Positions 23,324-33,699 of a stretch of 64,000 bases of DNA are shown in pieces (positions within the stretch are counted from its first letter, which is position 1; each line of letters opens with the position of its first letter). A program made the position numbers and the translations under genes. Source of the DNA: Prorocentrum cordatum (lineage: Eukaryota > Sar > Dinophyceae > Prorocentrales > Prorocentraceae); the NCBI GenBank assembly GCA_963575745.1, contig CAUYUJ010016371.1:885726-949725 (forward strand), read 5' to 3'. Below the pieces are notes generated by a model, which saw nothing but the letters and a program-made list of their open reading frames with translations, ran no database searches and was not told the DNA's origin.

Positions 23324-25409
23324 CTTGCCCGTCGGGAGGCCCACGAGCTCGTGCCAGGCGTCGTGCCTGAAGCTGGTGACCATTGCAGAATACGTGGCGA
23401 TGACGTCCATGCCCTTGGAGCCGCTCGAGATGCCGAGGTTCCTGGATATGGCATCGCGCTCGGCCACCTCAAAATCCTGGGGCGGCGTCCAGGACTGAGA
23501 TCCATCAGGTGGCGTCGATAATAAGGCAAATGCGCACTTTGTTGCGGCTGCCTCAGCAGCCAACGCAGAGTTCAAATACATCTGCAAGGGCTTCGCCAAT
23601 ATAACAGCCTGCTCAATGCTGCGCCCGCCAGGGTCTGCGTCAAAGAACTGGATTGTGTGACCACCCCTGATGCTCTGTTTCGCCATGTTCACTCTCATGT
23701 CCTCGTTCGCCTGCAGGTTGTCACTCAGGTACTTCTCTGCCGCCTCCACGCTGCGCTGCGTAAACAATGGCCGAAGACCCCTCGCGAGGAGATCGTGCTG
23801 CCGTCGACCGCGCAGGGCCCACGCTGCAGCGGACTCAAATCCGCCGACCCTCTGCGGGTCTCTAGGCGCGCGATGTACTTTCCGCAGCACCTATGCATGT
23901 CTATGAGAACCTCAGGGTTGCAACCAACAAGGGGGGGCAGCGGCATTTGCTGTCGAGTCGACCTCTCTGATCCCTTCCAGCGGTAAAGAAGAGGAGTATC
24001 GAGCTTCCCGCACACCGACACAACAATCAAATCCGTGACCTTCTTCAAAGAATCATCGGGGCTACTGCACTTCAGTGGGCATCCACCTTCCCCTAAGCAA
24101 TAGTGGTATATGTTATGCTGGTCGTTCCAATCCCCATTGTCCGCCGCCAAAACCAGCAACTCCTGATCAAGACTGAAATCTCGAAGTGCTCGCGAAGCCT
24201 CCATGACTCGAAGGGACTGGCGGTGCCACTCGGCGGCGTCAGCTGGCATGGATTCCACAAGTGCGTGCTGGAAGCACCTCGATATGATATCTCGGACGTT
24301 CTCTTCGAATTTGGTGCTGATGCGATGTGATTCCATCAAATGGCCCAACTTGACTAGCTTGGACGGCAAACCGTTGATACTGTGCAGTGGTTTCATCGCA
24401 AGCACACAAGAATGCCCAACACAACAAAGAGGCAGAAGCGTGGTTCCGTAGTTCATGCTGTCGGTAGTAGCGTGCTGCACCTTCAGCACCGCTTGCTCCA
24501 TTGCTACAATGTTGTTGTTCAAGCCAAGGTTGTCTTTGTTCATCACGATGACCTTCCATGAAACGCCGTCCAGTATCTTGCGAAGCTCGTATTCGGGATC
24601 TACGGATGAGCCAGCGCCAATAGCAGACATCGCCGACCACTTCGCCCAGCGTTCCCGAATAGTAGCAGCATTTCCCTTGGGGAGAGGCTGCGCGGGGCTA
24701 GCCACTTCGGCTCCGCACCAAAACTGCATGCCGTCAACGTGGCGCTCGACGAATATAGTTTCACACAAATTGAGTACTGTCTTGTGCACACGGCCACCGC
24801 GCTGCTTTTGTTGTAAGGCAAGGGTCTTGGATAACGTCTCGAGCGCATTGGACTCTGATGCCTTCTGTCTCGTCACCCACATGCTGGCGTCATCAAATAC
24901 ATTCACCGCTATGACCGATGCACAGTCTAGATCATGACAACCTCGATCCAAGGTCCCACTGATCATGGAGGCTAAGCCTCTCGCTTGATGCACAATGTGG
25001 GATACCAATGCCCTGCGAAGCCTGCAAGCAGCAACCCTGTCGGTCTTATGGGCGAGGGTCACAGCATGAACCTCGCTGCCAACGATGGCGTGATCCAACT
25101 GCGCGGCTGGATTGGCATCGTGTCCCCGAGTCAGTGCTTCCGATGTCATGCGGGATTCATCAGGGACCAGCGCGCGGGACAGCGTATCCAATTCGACTTC
25201 TCGTTGCCGAATGCTTTTCAGCTGCAGGTTGACTTGTCTGGTTCGGATCTCAGCCGCACTGCGATGAAAACCTCGGCTCCTGCCCCGTCCTCTGCCTCGG
25301 CCCTCGGCGCCGCGGCCCCTGCCGCGAGCGGGGGCGACAACGGCAGCAGGTGGATGCTCCACGCGAGCCGCAGCGGGCCCTGGGCCCGCGACAGGAAGCG
25401 CTACATCAG
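23324..25409 (-). CDS. Exon 1 block of large minus-strand gene, with one frame break
   Basis: From an acceptor-like TTTTTTGTACGAAG|CTG at 25410 (or an ATG at 25485 if the first exon) the frame encodes a Pro/Ala-rich start, an RG-rich stretch (RGRGRG repeats, typical of RNA-binding disordered regions), then about 400 well-mixed residues including an H-x-C-rich stretch (YHYC..GGCPLKC). Near 23,845-23,875 the protein-like signal moves to a second frame, which continues to a donor at 23324. The move requires one extra base or two fewer bases than the sequence shows. This is either a true inactivating indel or an assembly error. Joined with 21023-22930 the product would be about 1,330 residues. 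Family unknown; a transposon-derived origin is possible but not shown. Confidence 0.65.
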
Positions 25410-25489
25410 CTTCGTACAAAAAAGCAAACATCTCGAACCAAATCGGATGCGCATGGGAAAGTGCGGCGAGAACGAAAAGGAACATCAAA

Positions 25490-26395
25490 ACACATTCTGG
25501 TACGGCACGGGCGGGGGGGGGGCCTGAAGGACCCCCTGGAAATTATGACGGGCATTGCACTCGGAAAGCAATAAGCAATGGCCGCACGGGGCAGGGCGTG
25601 CCAAAGGCAACTCCCACGAGAAATCGCCAGACGGCCCGACATAAAACCCTCCCCCAACGATCCTACCATCATTGTGCCTCCTCGTCCTATTCGTGCCCAC
25701 TCCTTCCCTTTTGGTACTCCTCCTCCTCGTCATCCCGCTTCTCGGCTTGGTTCTCCTATGCCAACGCCCTTCGGCCTCCTCGGTCGGTCACCCTGGAACT
25801 ACTGCTACCAATAATTCTTTGTACAACGTCATGCGCCCCCCCCCGCTTGCCCACCCCATATTTCCCTTGCGCCCTATCTCCCCGTTTGTTGCGCCCCCGC
25901 GCGGCACCCCCTTCGCGCGCATGATGTTTCGCACGCCCTCCCCCCACGTCGCATGTTATCCGTTCTGTGAGTTCCCATCCCCACCGCCGTCCGTTCTGTC
26001 AAATACTTTGTGAATAACAACGGCCACTGTTACAAACAAATATCACAGAACGTGAACGTATAGGACTTTACCCTTCGAATCTAAACAATTGCACATACAA
26101 TATCATTTCAGCGCAGCATGAGCATTACAACATGAAAAAACACACCATTGAAAACACCTTCTTGCACCGAGGCCCTGCCAACCTCCCGTTGTTATTTCAG
26201 GGAATCATTCGGGTTGGATATACAAGAAAGGCCCCATGGGCTCAGGTCCCCCAAGAGGTCCCCAAGCGGCCCCAGGCCAATCCCTTAAGGGTCGCAAGAC
26301 TGCCTCCAGGAGGCCCTCGAGAAGCCTCGACGAGATCCCAACAACCATCCCAAAAGCCTCGCACCCAATACCCAGGCACGGTGGCAGGATGGCCG
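25490..26395. other. Upstream flank of the large minus-strand gene; no gene seen
   Basis: C-rich tracts at 25670-25960 and an A/T-richer stretch at 26000-26160. No convincing start exon found. The frames present are Pro/Leu/Ser filler. Confidence 0.5.
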
Positions 26396-26404
26396 AATGC
26401 CATT

Positions 26405-26535
26405 CCATACATATATACATACATACATACATACATACATACATACATACATACATACATACACACATACATACATACATACATACATACAGACAGACAG
26501 ACAGACATGCATACATACATACATACATACATACT
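26405..26535. repeat. (CATA)n and (CAGA)n microsatellite
   Basis: CATA tetranucleotides from about 26405 with a CAGACAGA block near 26490-26506. Open frames through it (Tyr/Ile/His or Met/Tyr/Val/Cys repeats) are not genes. Confidence 0.97.
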
Positions 26536-26574
26536 AGAACCATCGCGCGCTTCGCGCGCGCTCAAGTTCTAGCT

Positions 26575-27115
26575 AGTTTCTTGGGGCCTCCTCGGAGCAT
26601 CCTGGGCTGCTTCTTGAAATCGTCATGGGCCCTTCCTGGCATGTCCTCGGAGGCCTCTTAGAAAAAAAATTGAAGCCTTTGGGTGCCGTCTTGGGGCCTC
26701 TTGGAGCCTCTTTTTGGGCTTCTTGGGGGCCTCTTGGGGCCTCTTGGGGGCCTCTTGGGGCCTCCTGGGGGCTCCCTGGGGGCATCTTGGGGGCATCTTG
26801 GGGCGGAGAGCTTGATTTTTCAGATCGCGCTCCCTCTCTTGGGCCCCTCTTGGGGCCTTCTTGCGACCCTCTTGCGCCGTCTTGGGCGGCTCTGGGCGGG
26901 CCCGGGGCTCTCTCGGGCCGTCTTGGGGCCCTCTTGGGGCATCTTGGACCGTCTTGGAGCGGTTTTGGAAGCCTTTTGGGCGGTGCTTCAGCGCCGGAAA
27001 CACGAAAACAGCGAGAATGCAAAAACACATTGAAAGAAACAATGAACATCAACGAGTTTGCCCTCGCGGGGTGCTCTTGGACGGCTTCTTGAAGGCCTCT
27101 TGGGGGCCTCCGGGG
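26575..27115. repeat. Degenerate 'cttggggcctctt' repeat array
   Basis: Dense CTTGGGGCCTC words in the same orientation as at 9.6-10.3 kb. Frames on both strands are long and stop-poor. Confidence 0.88.
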
Positions 27116-27316
27116 CAGTTTCAAACGCATCGTGCGTCGCCAGAGAACCCTGGACCGCGTCTTGGGGGTGTCTCGAGACTGCCTGGGGCCGCCGGGATTG
27201 CTGTCAGAGGGCTCCGCGGGGTGATTTTAAGCCTCCCAGAGGCGGGCCCGGGCCCTGGGCCCCACATTTGTGGTCGAGGTCCCGGCCCGCGGCCCCCGCG
27301 CCCAGTGCGCCGATAT
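27116..27316. other. No supported gene
   Basis: GC-rich spacer between the degenerate repeat and the CATA microsatellites. Confidence 0.4.
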
Positions 27317-27423
27317 ATGTAAACATACATACGTACGCACATGCATACATACATACATCCATACATACATACATACATACCTACCTACCTACCTACATAC
27401 ATACATGCATACATATATACATT

Positions 27424-27454
<31 letters not shown>

Positions 27455-27500
27455 GCATACATACATATTCCTATTCATATTCATATTCATATTCCAGATG
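27317..27500. repeat. (CATA)n, (TA)n and (ATTCAT)n microsatellite cluster
   Basis: CATA and CCTA tetranucleotides to 27420, a TA run at 27430-27456, then ATTCAT hexamers to 27495. Confidence 0.95.
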
Positions 27501-27629
27501 ACTTAATAAGCGTGGGGTGGTCCCCCCCGACGGGGTGACCTCGCCTCGTCGTCGCGCCGCGGCGGGGGTCGATGTGGGGCTGTCGGCAGCGGTAACGCCC
27601 CCCCGACGCTCATCCATTAAAACACACGG

Positions 27630-27815
27630 AATACATAGATACATATATATGTGTATATACAGATATATGCATACATACATACCTACAGGCATACATACAT
27701 ACATACATACATACATACATACATACATACAAACATACATACATGCATGCATGCATGCATGCATGCATACATACATACATACACACGTATATGCATATAC
27801 ATATATGTGTATAAA
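27630..27815. repeat. (CATA)n / (CATG)n microsatellite
   Basis: CATA runs with an internal ATGC block (27743-27768), ending in TATATGTGTATA. Confidence 0.95.
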
Positions 27816-28229
27816 TACATACGCATTCACCATGTGTTTCTCTCTCCCTCCCTCTCTTTAGCGACTGCGCCTGCCTGCGCGCGCGTATGGGCAAATGCTC
27901 CCCCCCATGTTCGTGTGTGTGCCGGAGGTGGAGACGTCACGAATGAGCGAACGTGATCGTTGTACGTGTACGCGCGCGTGGGTTGCAAACTCCGGCTTAC
28001 GGACGCGCAGGGGCGGGGGCAAGAGGCATGATGGAAGGGCCGGGGATTGGCGGCAGGAGCGCGGAGAAAAAACAGGACAGGTCGCGATGCGGGGGCGACA
28101 AAAAACGCTACGTTGAAGGCCAGGAAAGACAAGCATGCTCCCCGCTTTTTCCATTCGTCGACCAGGTTTTTCTAAAGAAAGAAAAATCGCGCCGGTGGTG
28201 TATATCGTGGAACAAACAAACCACATAAA
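27816..28229. other. No supported gene
   Basis: Mixed sequence with moderate GC. No frame stands out. Confidence 0.4.
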
Positions 28230-28625
28230 CATTTTAGCGACGGTGGCCCCTGAGCGACGCCTTTCTAGCAGCATCTGTGGCACCATCTACTTTGCGCAAT
28301 TGATTTTTCAAAAAAAAAAAAAAATAAGATTTTATGTTCTTGCAACCATCCCATACCCCCCTGCAGATTGGTCTTCCAAACCCATGCACTGGCGATTGCG
28401 ATGACGCGGCCGCGGTGACGCTGACCGCTGGGCACATCCCAGCGGGCACTTCACTGCGAATCGGCGACTCGGGCGGGCGCGGCATCATGGCAACATCCAC
28501 AACGGTAGACACGATGATGATAGTAGCGGTGACGGTGAAGATGTTGACAACGACGACGGCGCGGCCAGTGCGGGCGCCGATGCTGATCACGCCGACGACG
28601 ATGACGGCGCCCTCGCGAAGGTGAT
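28230..28625. repeat. Partial copy of a ~1-kb dispersed repeat
   Basis: The block from 'ttggtcttccaaacccatgc' (28361) through 'gcgattgcgatgac', 'cgcggccgcggtgacg', 'cgggcgcggcatcatgg', and 'gacgacgatgacggcg' matches the middle of the copies at 33.7-34.8 and 45.9-46.8 kb. A minus-strand frame is loosely conserved across copies (PRPP.SPTR..VPAG). Confidence 0.85.
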
Positions 28626-28754
28626 CAAGGTTTTTCCCGGAAAGGGCGCGGGCCCAGGGTTCTCTTTTAGTAGGTTAACCCCCCGGCCCCCCTGCGACTT
28701 GGGCCGGCGAAATTATTTTGCGAAATAACGAGGTCGCATAGGGCCGGCGAATTA

Positions 28755-29165
28755 GATTTTGAGGATGTCTCGAGCGAAACGCTTGTTTTTCAGAATTTGC
28801 TGAGGATGTCTCGAGCGAAACGCTTGTTCTGTGTTATACATTGTCCTCTCCTGGGGACCTCAATTCTGAGGATCTCTCAAGTGGATTGCTTGTTTTCACG
28901 TGCCCAGGTCTTGAGGATGTCTCGAGCGAGACGCTTGGTTTCACGCCTGCAGGTGGCCCAGACAGATGTCTAGCATGAGGATTTGTCGAGGATGTCTCGA
29001 ACCAGAGGCTTGTTTTCACGTGCCCAGGACGCCCAGGCGGATGTCAAGCATGAGCATTTGTTGAGGATGTCTCGAGCGAGACGCCTGTTTGCACGTGTCC
29101 AGGTTGCCCAGGGACGATGTCTAGCATGAGGATGTGTTGACAACGTCTTGAGCGAAACGCGTGTT
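28755..29165. repeat. Array of GAGGATGTCTCGAGCGAAACG motif units
   Basis: About seven units at 28762, 28801, 28869, 28913, 28988, 29062 and 29139, spaced 39-77 bp, many followed by 'cttgttttcacgtgccca'. Same motif as at 32.05, 41.8 and 44.7 kb. Confidence 0.92.
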
Positions 29166-29189
29166 TTCACGTGTTCGGGTCGCCCAGGC

Positions 29190-30060
29190 ACGGCACAGCC
29201 CTCGGCACGGTACATCAATATCGATACCTTTAGCATTGCAGCCTGGCATGTTGCCTGGCACGTTCCGCGGAGCATCCCGTGGCGAGTCCCCCTGGCACGT
29301 CGCGCGGTGCACGTCCATTGGCACGTTCCGTAGCGCATCCCCTTGGCACGTCCCGCGGTGCATGCCCATGGCACGTCCCCTGGCACGTCGCCTGGCGCGT
29401 CCCTTGGGACGTTCCGCGGCGCGTCCTCTTGGCATGTTCCCTCTGTCGACTAGTTCTTGGGCAGCTACCATCGGCTCAGGCAGCTCGAGCTCACGATCCA
29501 GATCAGTTCGGTGAGGACTCGGATGCCAGGGAGGACTCCATCCACAACGCTATATAGAGCACAATCGCGGCATGGCACATCGCAGTTCAGCACGGCCCAG
29601 CACAGCACAGCCGTCGGCACGGTACATCAAGATCGATACACTCAACTATGCACTTTGGCACGTTCCTTGGCGCGTTCCGTGGCGAGTCCACCTGGCACGT
29701 CGCGCGGCGCGTCCCCTGGCACGTCCCTCGGCACGTCCATTGGCACGTTCCGTAGCGCGTCCCCTTGGCACGTCCCCATGCCCCATGGCACGTCCCCTGG
29801 CACGTCGCCTGGCGCGTCCTTGGGACGTTCCGCGGCGCGTCCTCCTGGCATGTTCCCTCTGTCGATTAGTTCTGGGGCAGCTACCATCTGCTCAGGCAGC
29901 TCGAGCTTACGCTCCAGATCAGTTCGGTGAGGACTCGGATGCCAGGGAGGACTCCATCCACAACGCTATATAGAGCACAATCGCGGCATGGCACATCGCA
30001 GTTCAGCACGGCGTAGCACAGCACAGCCCTCGGCACAGTACGTCATCCTCGATACATTCA
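29190..30060. repeat. Tandem duplication, period about 415 bp
   Basis: The block starting 'gcacagccctcggcacgg' occurs at about 29192, 29605 and 30022. Within each full copy lies a run of GGCACGTCC/GCGCGTCC words and then a near-identical ~160-bp segment ending 'cacatcgcagttcagcacgg'. Two full copies plus the start of a third. No gene recognised within. Confidence 0.92.
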
Positions 30061-30990
30061 GCATTGCATGTGCCCGTCGCCCAATCAGGTGTCTTTGAAA
30101 TGTTGCAATGCCTTACATTTCTATATTCCTTTCCGGGTTCGTGGGTCGATCATGTATGTATATGTATATATATACACATAAGCACACATTTTTCAGCTAC
30201 GATGCTTGTGGACAATGTGCTTCAATTGTTGCTTATATTATCGGGGTTGTTCCTCATCAGTCGCTGTTCGAAGACCTTCATTGTCTAAGTCGTTCACCTG
30301 GCGTTCCTGCAGTGCGCATCCAGGACTTGCGCCAGTGGGTGCCTGGTGCCGGAGAAAAGGGCGACTTCGCTAACACAAGATGTGTGTGTGTGTGTGTCCG
30401 CTGTCCCGCCACGGTCCTGTCGCCCCTTCGGCGCTCGTTTTATCTCACCGTCTGCCTTGGTCGGGCTTCCTGGCTGCTGCTCTCTCCCTCTATCGGAGTG
30501 CCGTTGCACTTTCGCGCTGTACCCTTCTTGCTTCTTGCACTGCACACCTCCACTTGTCGCCACTCTCCCCTCTCCTCTATCTCCCCCCCTTCTCGCGGCC
30601 CACCGCGAGTGACCTGCTCGATCCCGCGAGTGACCTGCTCGATCCCCTATGGGCGGATCCCTGGTCCCCCCGCCTCGTGAACCGGCCCGGCCGTGCTCTC
30701 GCTTCCACGCGACCGTCTGCGCCGCGTCGCCGCGCGCATGGTCACAACGCCAAAGAGTGTGTGTACGTGTGTGAGGGTTTAGCTTTCTTTCCCCTTCCCC
30801 GTTTTGGTTTCCCTTCCTGCGATTACGACCGCAGAGATGCAAACCGAGAGACGATGGTTGATTCTGAAACCTGTTCGCCAAGCCAGCAGCCCAGCGAAAC
30901 GGAATTGTAACCATGTGTAGAATGGATGGTGCGGGCTACGCACAGAGCGGAAGCCGATGCGCCGTCTAGGCGCGGCCTTTTCCAGTCCAG
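30061..30990. other. No supported gene; (GT)n and short direct repeat
   Basis: Contains (TG)9 at about 30380-30397 and a 21-bp direct repeat (GCGAGTGACCTGCTCGATCC) at 30605-30646. Open frames are Cys/Ser/Leu-rich without a protein-like pattern. Confidence 0.45.
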
Positions 30991-30999
30991 TCCAGTCTC

Positions 31000-31160
31000 A
31001 GAGGTCTCGCATGCTTCCCCGATTGCGGAAAAACGCCTGGCGGGGAGCTGACCAGGTCTTCAAAACTGGTGAGAGTTTAACCGATAACTCTCAGAAGGTC
31101 TCGCATGCTTCCCCAATTGTGGAAAAACGCCTGGCGGGGAGCTGACCGGGTCTTCAAGCG
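31000..31160. repeat. Direct repeat, two copies, period 94 bp
   Basis: The block GGTCTCGCATGCTTCCCC starts at 31003 and 31097 and continues through 'gaaaaacgcctggcgggga' and 'gctgacc'. It lies downstream of the minus-strand gene ending at 31298. Confidence 0.9.
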
Positions 31161-31297
31161 GAAGGAGGGGGAGGAGGGCAGGCAGGAAGGAACTGCCCAA
31201 CGTGTCATCGCGCAAGGAGGTGAGGGGGGGGAACAAAACGCAAGCGCGCAGGTTGTCGCGCGAACGGGCAGGACGTTGAAACGATCGGGGCAGAGAG

Positions 31298-31781
31298 CTA
31301 GCACGGCTCACACTTGCCGCCAGTACAGCAGTACCCCCTTGTGCATTTGTCGATTAACAAACGTGCGCAAGGATATCCTGGAATAATCCATTGGTTAGAC
31401 TGGTCAGTAATGCAGCAAGTTTGAACCAAACTTGCAGCAAAAGGTGTTTGGCTGAGTGCACTCGAAATCGCAATCCTTGCGATGAATTGTAGAATTGAGG
31501 TTCTGGAAATCGATCGGTACATCCTCCACTCCCGCCTCCTCATATTGTTTGTGGTCCTGCGTCTCGCCCTTCCGAATGTTCGCGATTTGCGGTTGGCTGG
31601 GGCCCGACGTCCGTGACTGGAGCAGCCCCACGCCGTCGGCCTCGCTCGTGGCGTCGCAGTTGTGCGAGTCGTCCTCCATCAGGCGGCGCTCCTCCAAAGT
31701 CTTGGCTAGGTCGTCGGCGGCGACGCAGCCGTGGCCGACGAGCAGGATGGCGAACGCTCCTGCAAGCACCACGACGTTCAT
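31298..31781 (-). CDS. Secreted cysteine-rich protein, about 144 residues, two exons
   Basis: The ATG at 31781 begins a clear signal peptide (MNVVVLAGAFAILLVGHG, then C-V-A-A-D-D). A short acidic/Arg stretch follows, then G-L-L-Q-S-R (an 'LLQ' site I associate with dinoflagellate secreted proteins), a hydrophilic linker, and a Cys-rich C-terminus. The unspliced frame stops at 31404. A phase-1 intron 31426-31378 (49 nt, donor TTTG|GTTCAA, acceptor ATTATTCCAG|GA, with branch-point-like CTGAC and CTAAC) joins a second frame ending with two more Cys clusters and TAG at 31298. The spliced tail has Cys in the order C-x3-C-x6-CC-x4-C-x7-C-x4-CC-x4-C-x2-C, suggesting a disulfide-rich fold. Function unknown. 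An alternative is the unspliced 125-residue product. Confidence 0.65.
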
Positions 31782-31920
31782 TGCGGCAACGGCGGAGTAA
31801 CAAGGGTTTGGCGGCAATAGGCACAAACCAAGTGTTCCAAATGCCTGAAGACTTGCCACAATGTCTTGAGCTACAATGGCTTGAGCCCCCCCCATATATA
31901 TATATATATATACACGCACA
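31782..31920. promoter_or_regulatory. 5' flank of the secreted-protein gene with (TA)n and acceptor-like site
   Basis: On the minus strand a (TA)n tract (31895-31913) is followed by CAAGTCTTCAG (AG at about 31848), a possible trans-splice acceptor. No TATA box is claimed: the TA tract is a microsatellite like others in the window. Confidence 0.35.
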
Positions 31921-32044
31921 GAACGGAAGCGGCATATGCCAAAACCGGATTCAGTTTTTCTCGGAAAGGCGCAGGCCCAGGGTTCTCTTTCAGTAGGTAA
32001 ACCTGTCCCCGGTGCCTCAACTGAGGGGCGCCGGCGGATTAAAA

Positions 32045-32200
32045 TTTGAGGATGTCTGGAGCGAAACGCTTGTTTTCAGAATTTGTTGAGGATGTCTCGA
32101 GCGAAACGCTGGTTTTGCAGAGTTGGGGATGTCTCGAGCGAAACGCTTGTTTTCAGAATTTGTCGAGGATGTCTCGAGCGAAACGCTGGTTTTGCACGAC
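32045..32200. repeat. Second GATGTCTCGAGCGAAACG motif array
   Basis: Four units at about 32049, 32090, 32127 and 32166 with 'cttgttttcagaatttgt' or 'ctggttttgca' tails. It runs straight into the CACGACC minisatellite. Confidence 0.93.
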
Positions 32201-32596
32201 CACGCCCCAGCACGACCACACCCCAGCACGACCACACCCCAGCACGACCCCACCCCAGCACGACCCCACCCCAGCTCGACCACACCCCAGCACGACCACA
32301 CCCCAGCACGACCCACCCCAGCACGACCCCACCCCAGCAAGACCACACCCCAACACGACCACACCCCAGCACGACCTCACCACAGCACGACCACACCCCA
32401 GCACGACCACGCCCCAGCACGACCACGCCCCAACACGACCACGCCCCAGCACGACCACCCCCCAGCACGACCACACCCCCAGCACGACCACCCCCCAACA
32501 CGACCACCCCCCAGCACGACTACTCCCCAGCACGACCACTCCCCAGCACGACCACACCCCAGCACGACCACACCCCAGCACGACCACACCCAGTCG
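32196..32596. repeat. 16-bp minisatellite CCAGCACGACCACACC
   Basis: About 25 tandem copies with small length variation. All six frames are open for long distances (for example 148 codons on minus), which is a repeat artefact. Confidence 0.96.
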
Positions 32597-32609
32597 CACC
32601 CCCGTGGAA

Positions 32610-32785
32610 TGTTTCGTGGTGTGTCTGGTTGAATGGTTGCCTGTTCACGGGTGTCTCGTGGAATGTTTCATGGGGTGTCTCGTGGAATGTTTCGTGAGGT
32701 GTCTCGTGGAATGCTTCGTGAGGTGTCTCGTGGGATGTTTCGCGGGGTGTCTCGTGGGATGTTTCGTGGGGTGTCGCCCAGTTGG
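32610..32785. repeat. ~24-bp tandem repeat GGTGTCTCGTGGAATGTTTC
   Basis: Seven imperfect copies with the shared word GTGTCTCGTGG, directly after the 16-bp minisatellite. GTCTCGTG is reminiscent of the GTCTCGAGCG motif nearby. Confidence 0.9.
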
Positions 32786-32829
32786 GTATCGTGAAAACGT
32801 GACCATGCTGCACATGTCTATATCCGTTT

Positions 32830-33690
32830 CCGGGTTCGTGGGTCCATCATGTTGTTGATAAAGAGTTCGACATGCGCGCGCGGCCGACGCGCGAGAGCGG
32901 CCCGCATGGTACTAATTGACACGGATCGTGCCCCCTCCCAGCACGCGCGCAAAGGGCGCGCGAATGATTTCGGCATGCGGCGCCAGAGGCCCGCCTGGTA
33001 GAAGTCCACGAACATGTTTTGTTGATTGGTCATTTATGCATACCTAAACCATAATAATATAAAGAATGGTTTTCTAAAAATCGCAAGAGCGCGAACGTGT
33101 GTTTTTTTGTTTGAAAACTGTTGTTGCGAAGCCATGTGTTTCTACATTTGCTTCGACACTCGGTGTTCAAAAACCGTTGCGGAACTGACGGTTTTGAACG
33201 GAGTTCGGCATGCGCGTGCGACGACGCGCGCGCGTGCACTTAGTTACATATGTTGCAGAAAACTCCCGCGACAGCGCGCGCGCAAGGGCGTTCGAACGAT
33301 TTCGACGCGCGCGAAAAGCCCGTTTGGTAGCATGTTCTGAACATGTTGAAAATATGGTTTCCTGGACAATTCGCAAAATCGCGCGCGCAAACTGAAAATC
33401 AACGTTGCGAAACCTAGTGTTCATATGGAATGTCTTAGGACGCTCGGTTTTGAAACCCATACGGAGCCGAAGCTTTTGAACGATTTCGGCATGCGAGCGC
33501 GAGCACGCACATCGTTTCGTGTTTCGCGAAGGACGACTGAAACTCCTGAGTTTTGATAAACGAACTCGCGCGCATAATTTCTTTCGCGCGCGATGGCGGG
33601 AGGGCGGATACCGGCCCCCCCTGGGATGGTGTGAGCGACTATTTGGGATGGGCGAAGGGGCAAAACCACCCGTCAACTGCATCGCGAATA
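32830..33690. repeat. Diverged repeats with CGCGCG runs ('gcatgcgcg..cgcgcgcaaggg' family)
   Basis: Two to three units each carry 'ttcggcatgcgcg', 'gacagcgcgcgcgcaa', 'cgttcgaacgatttcg', and 'cccgtttggtagcatgttct'. Related units occur at 34.36-34.81, 37.56-38.06 and 46.37-46.77 kb. Confidence 0.85.
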
Positions 33691-33699
33691 AGTGAGCTG

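Noticed and set aside
26405-27815. Long Tyr/Ile/His and Met/Tyr/Val/Cys open frames
   Set aside because: They are translations of CATA microsatellites; a four-base unit gives repeating 4-residue patterns in all frames.
28755-29165. CRISPR-like short repeats at regular spacing
   Set aside because: The 20-bp cores are imperfect, spacers are similar to each other, and spacing varies from 39 to 77 bp.
32196-32596. Stop-free frames up to 270 codons around the CACGACC repeat
   Set aside because: Produced by the 16-bp minisatellite, open in several frames on both strands, with no flanking protein-like sequence.
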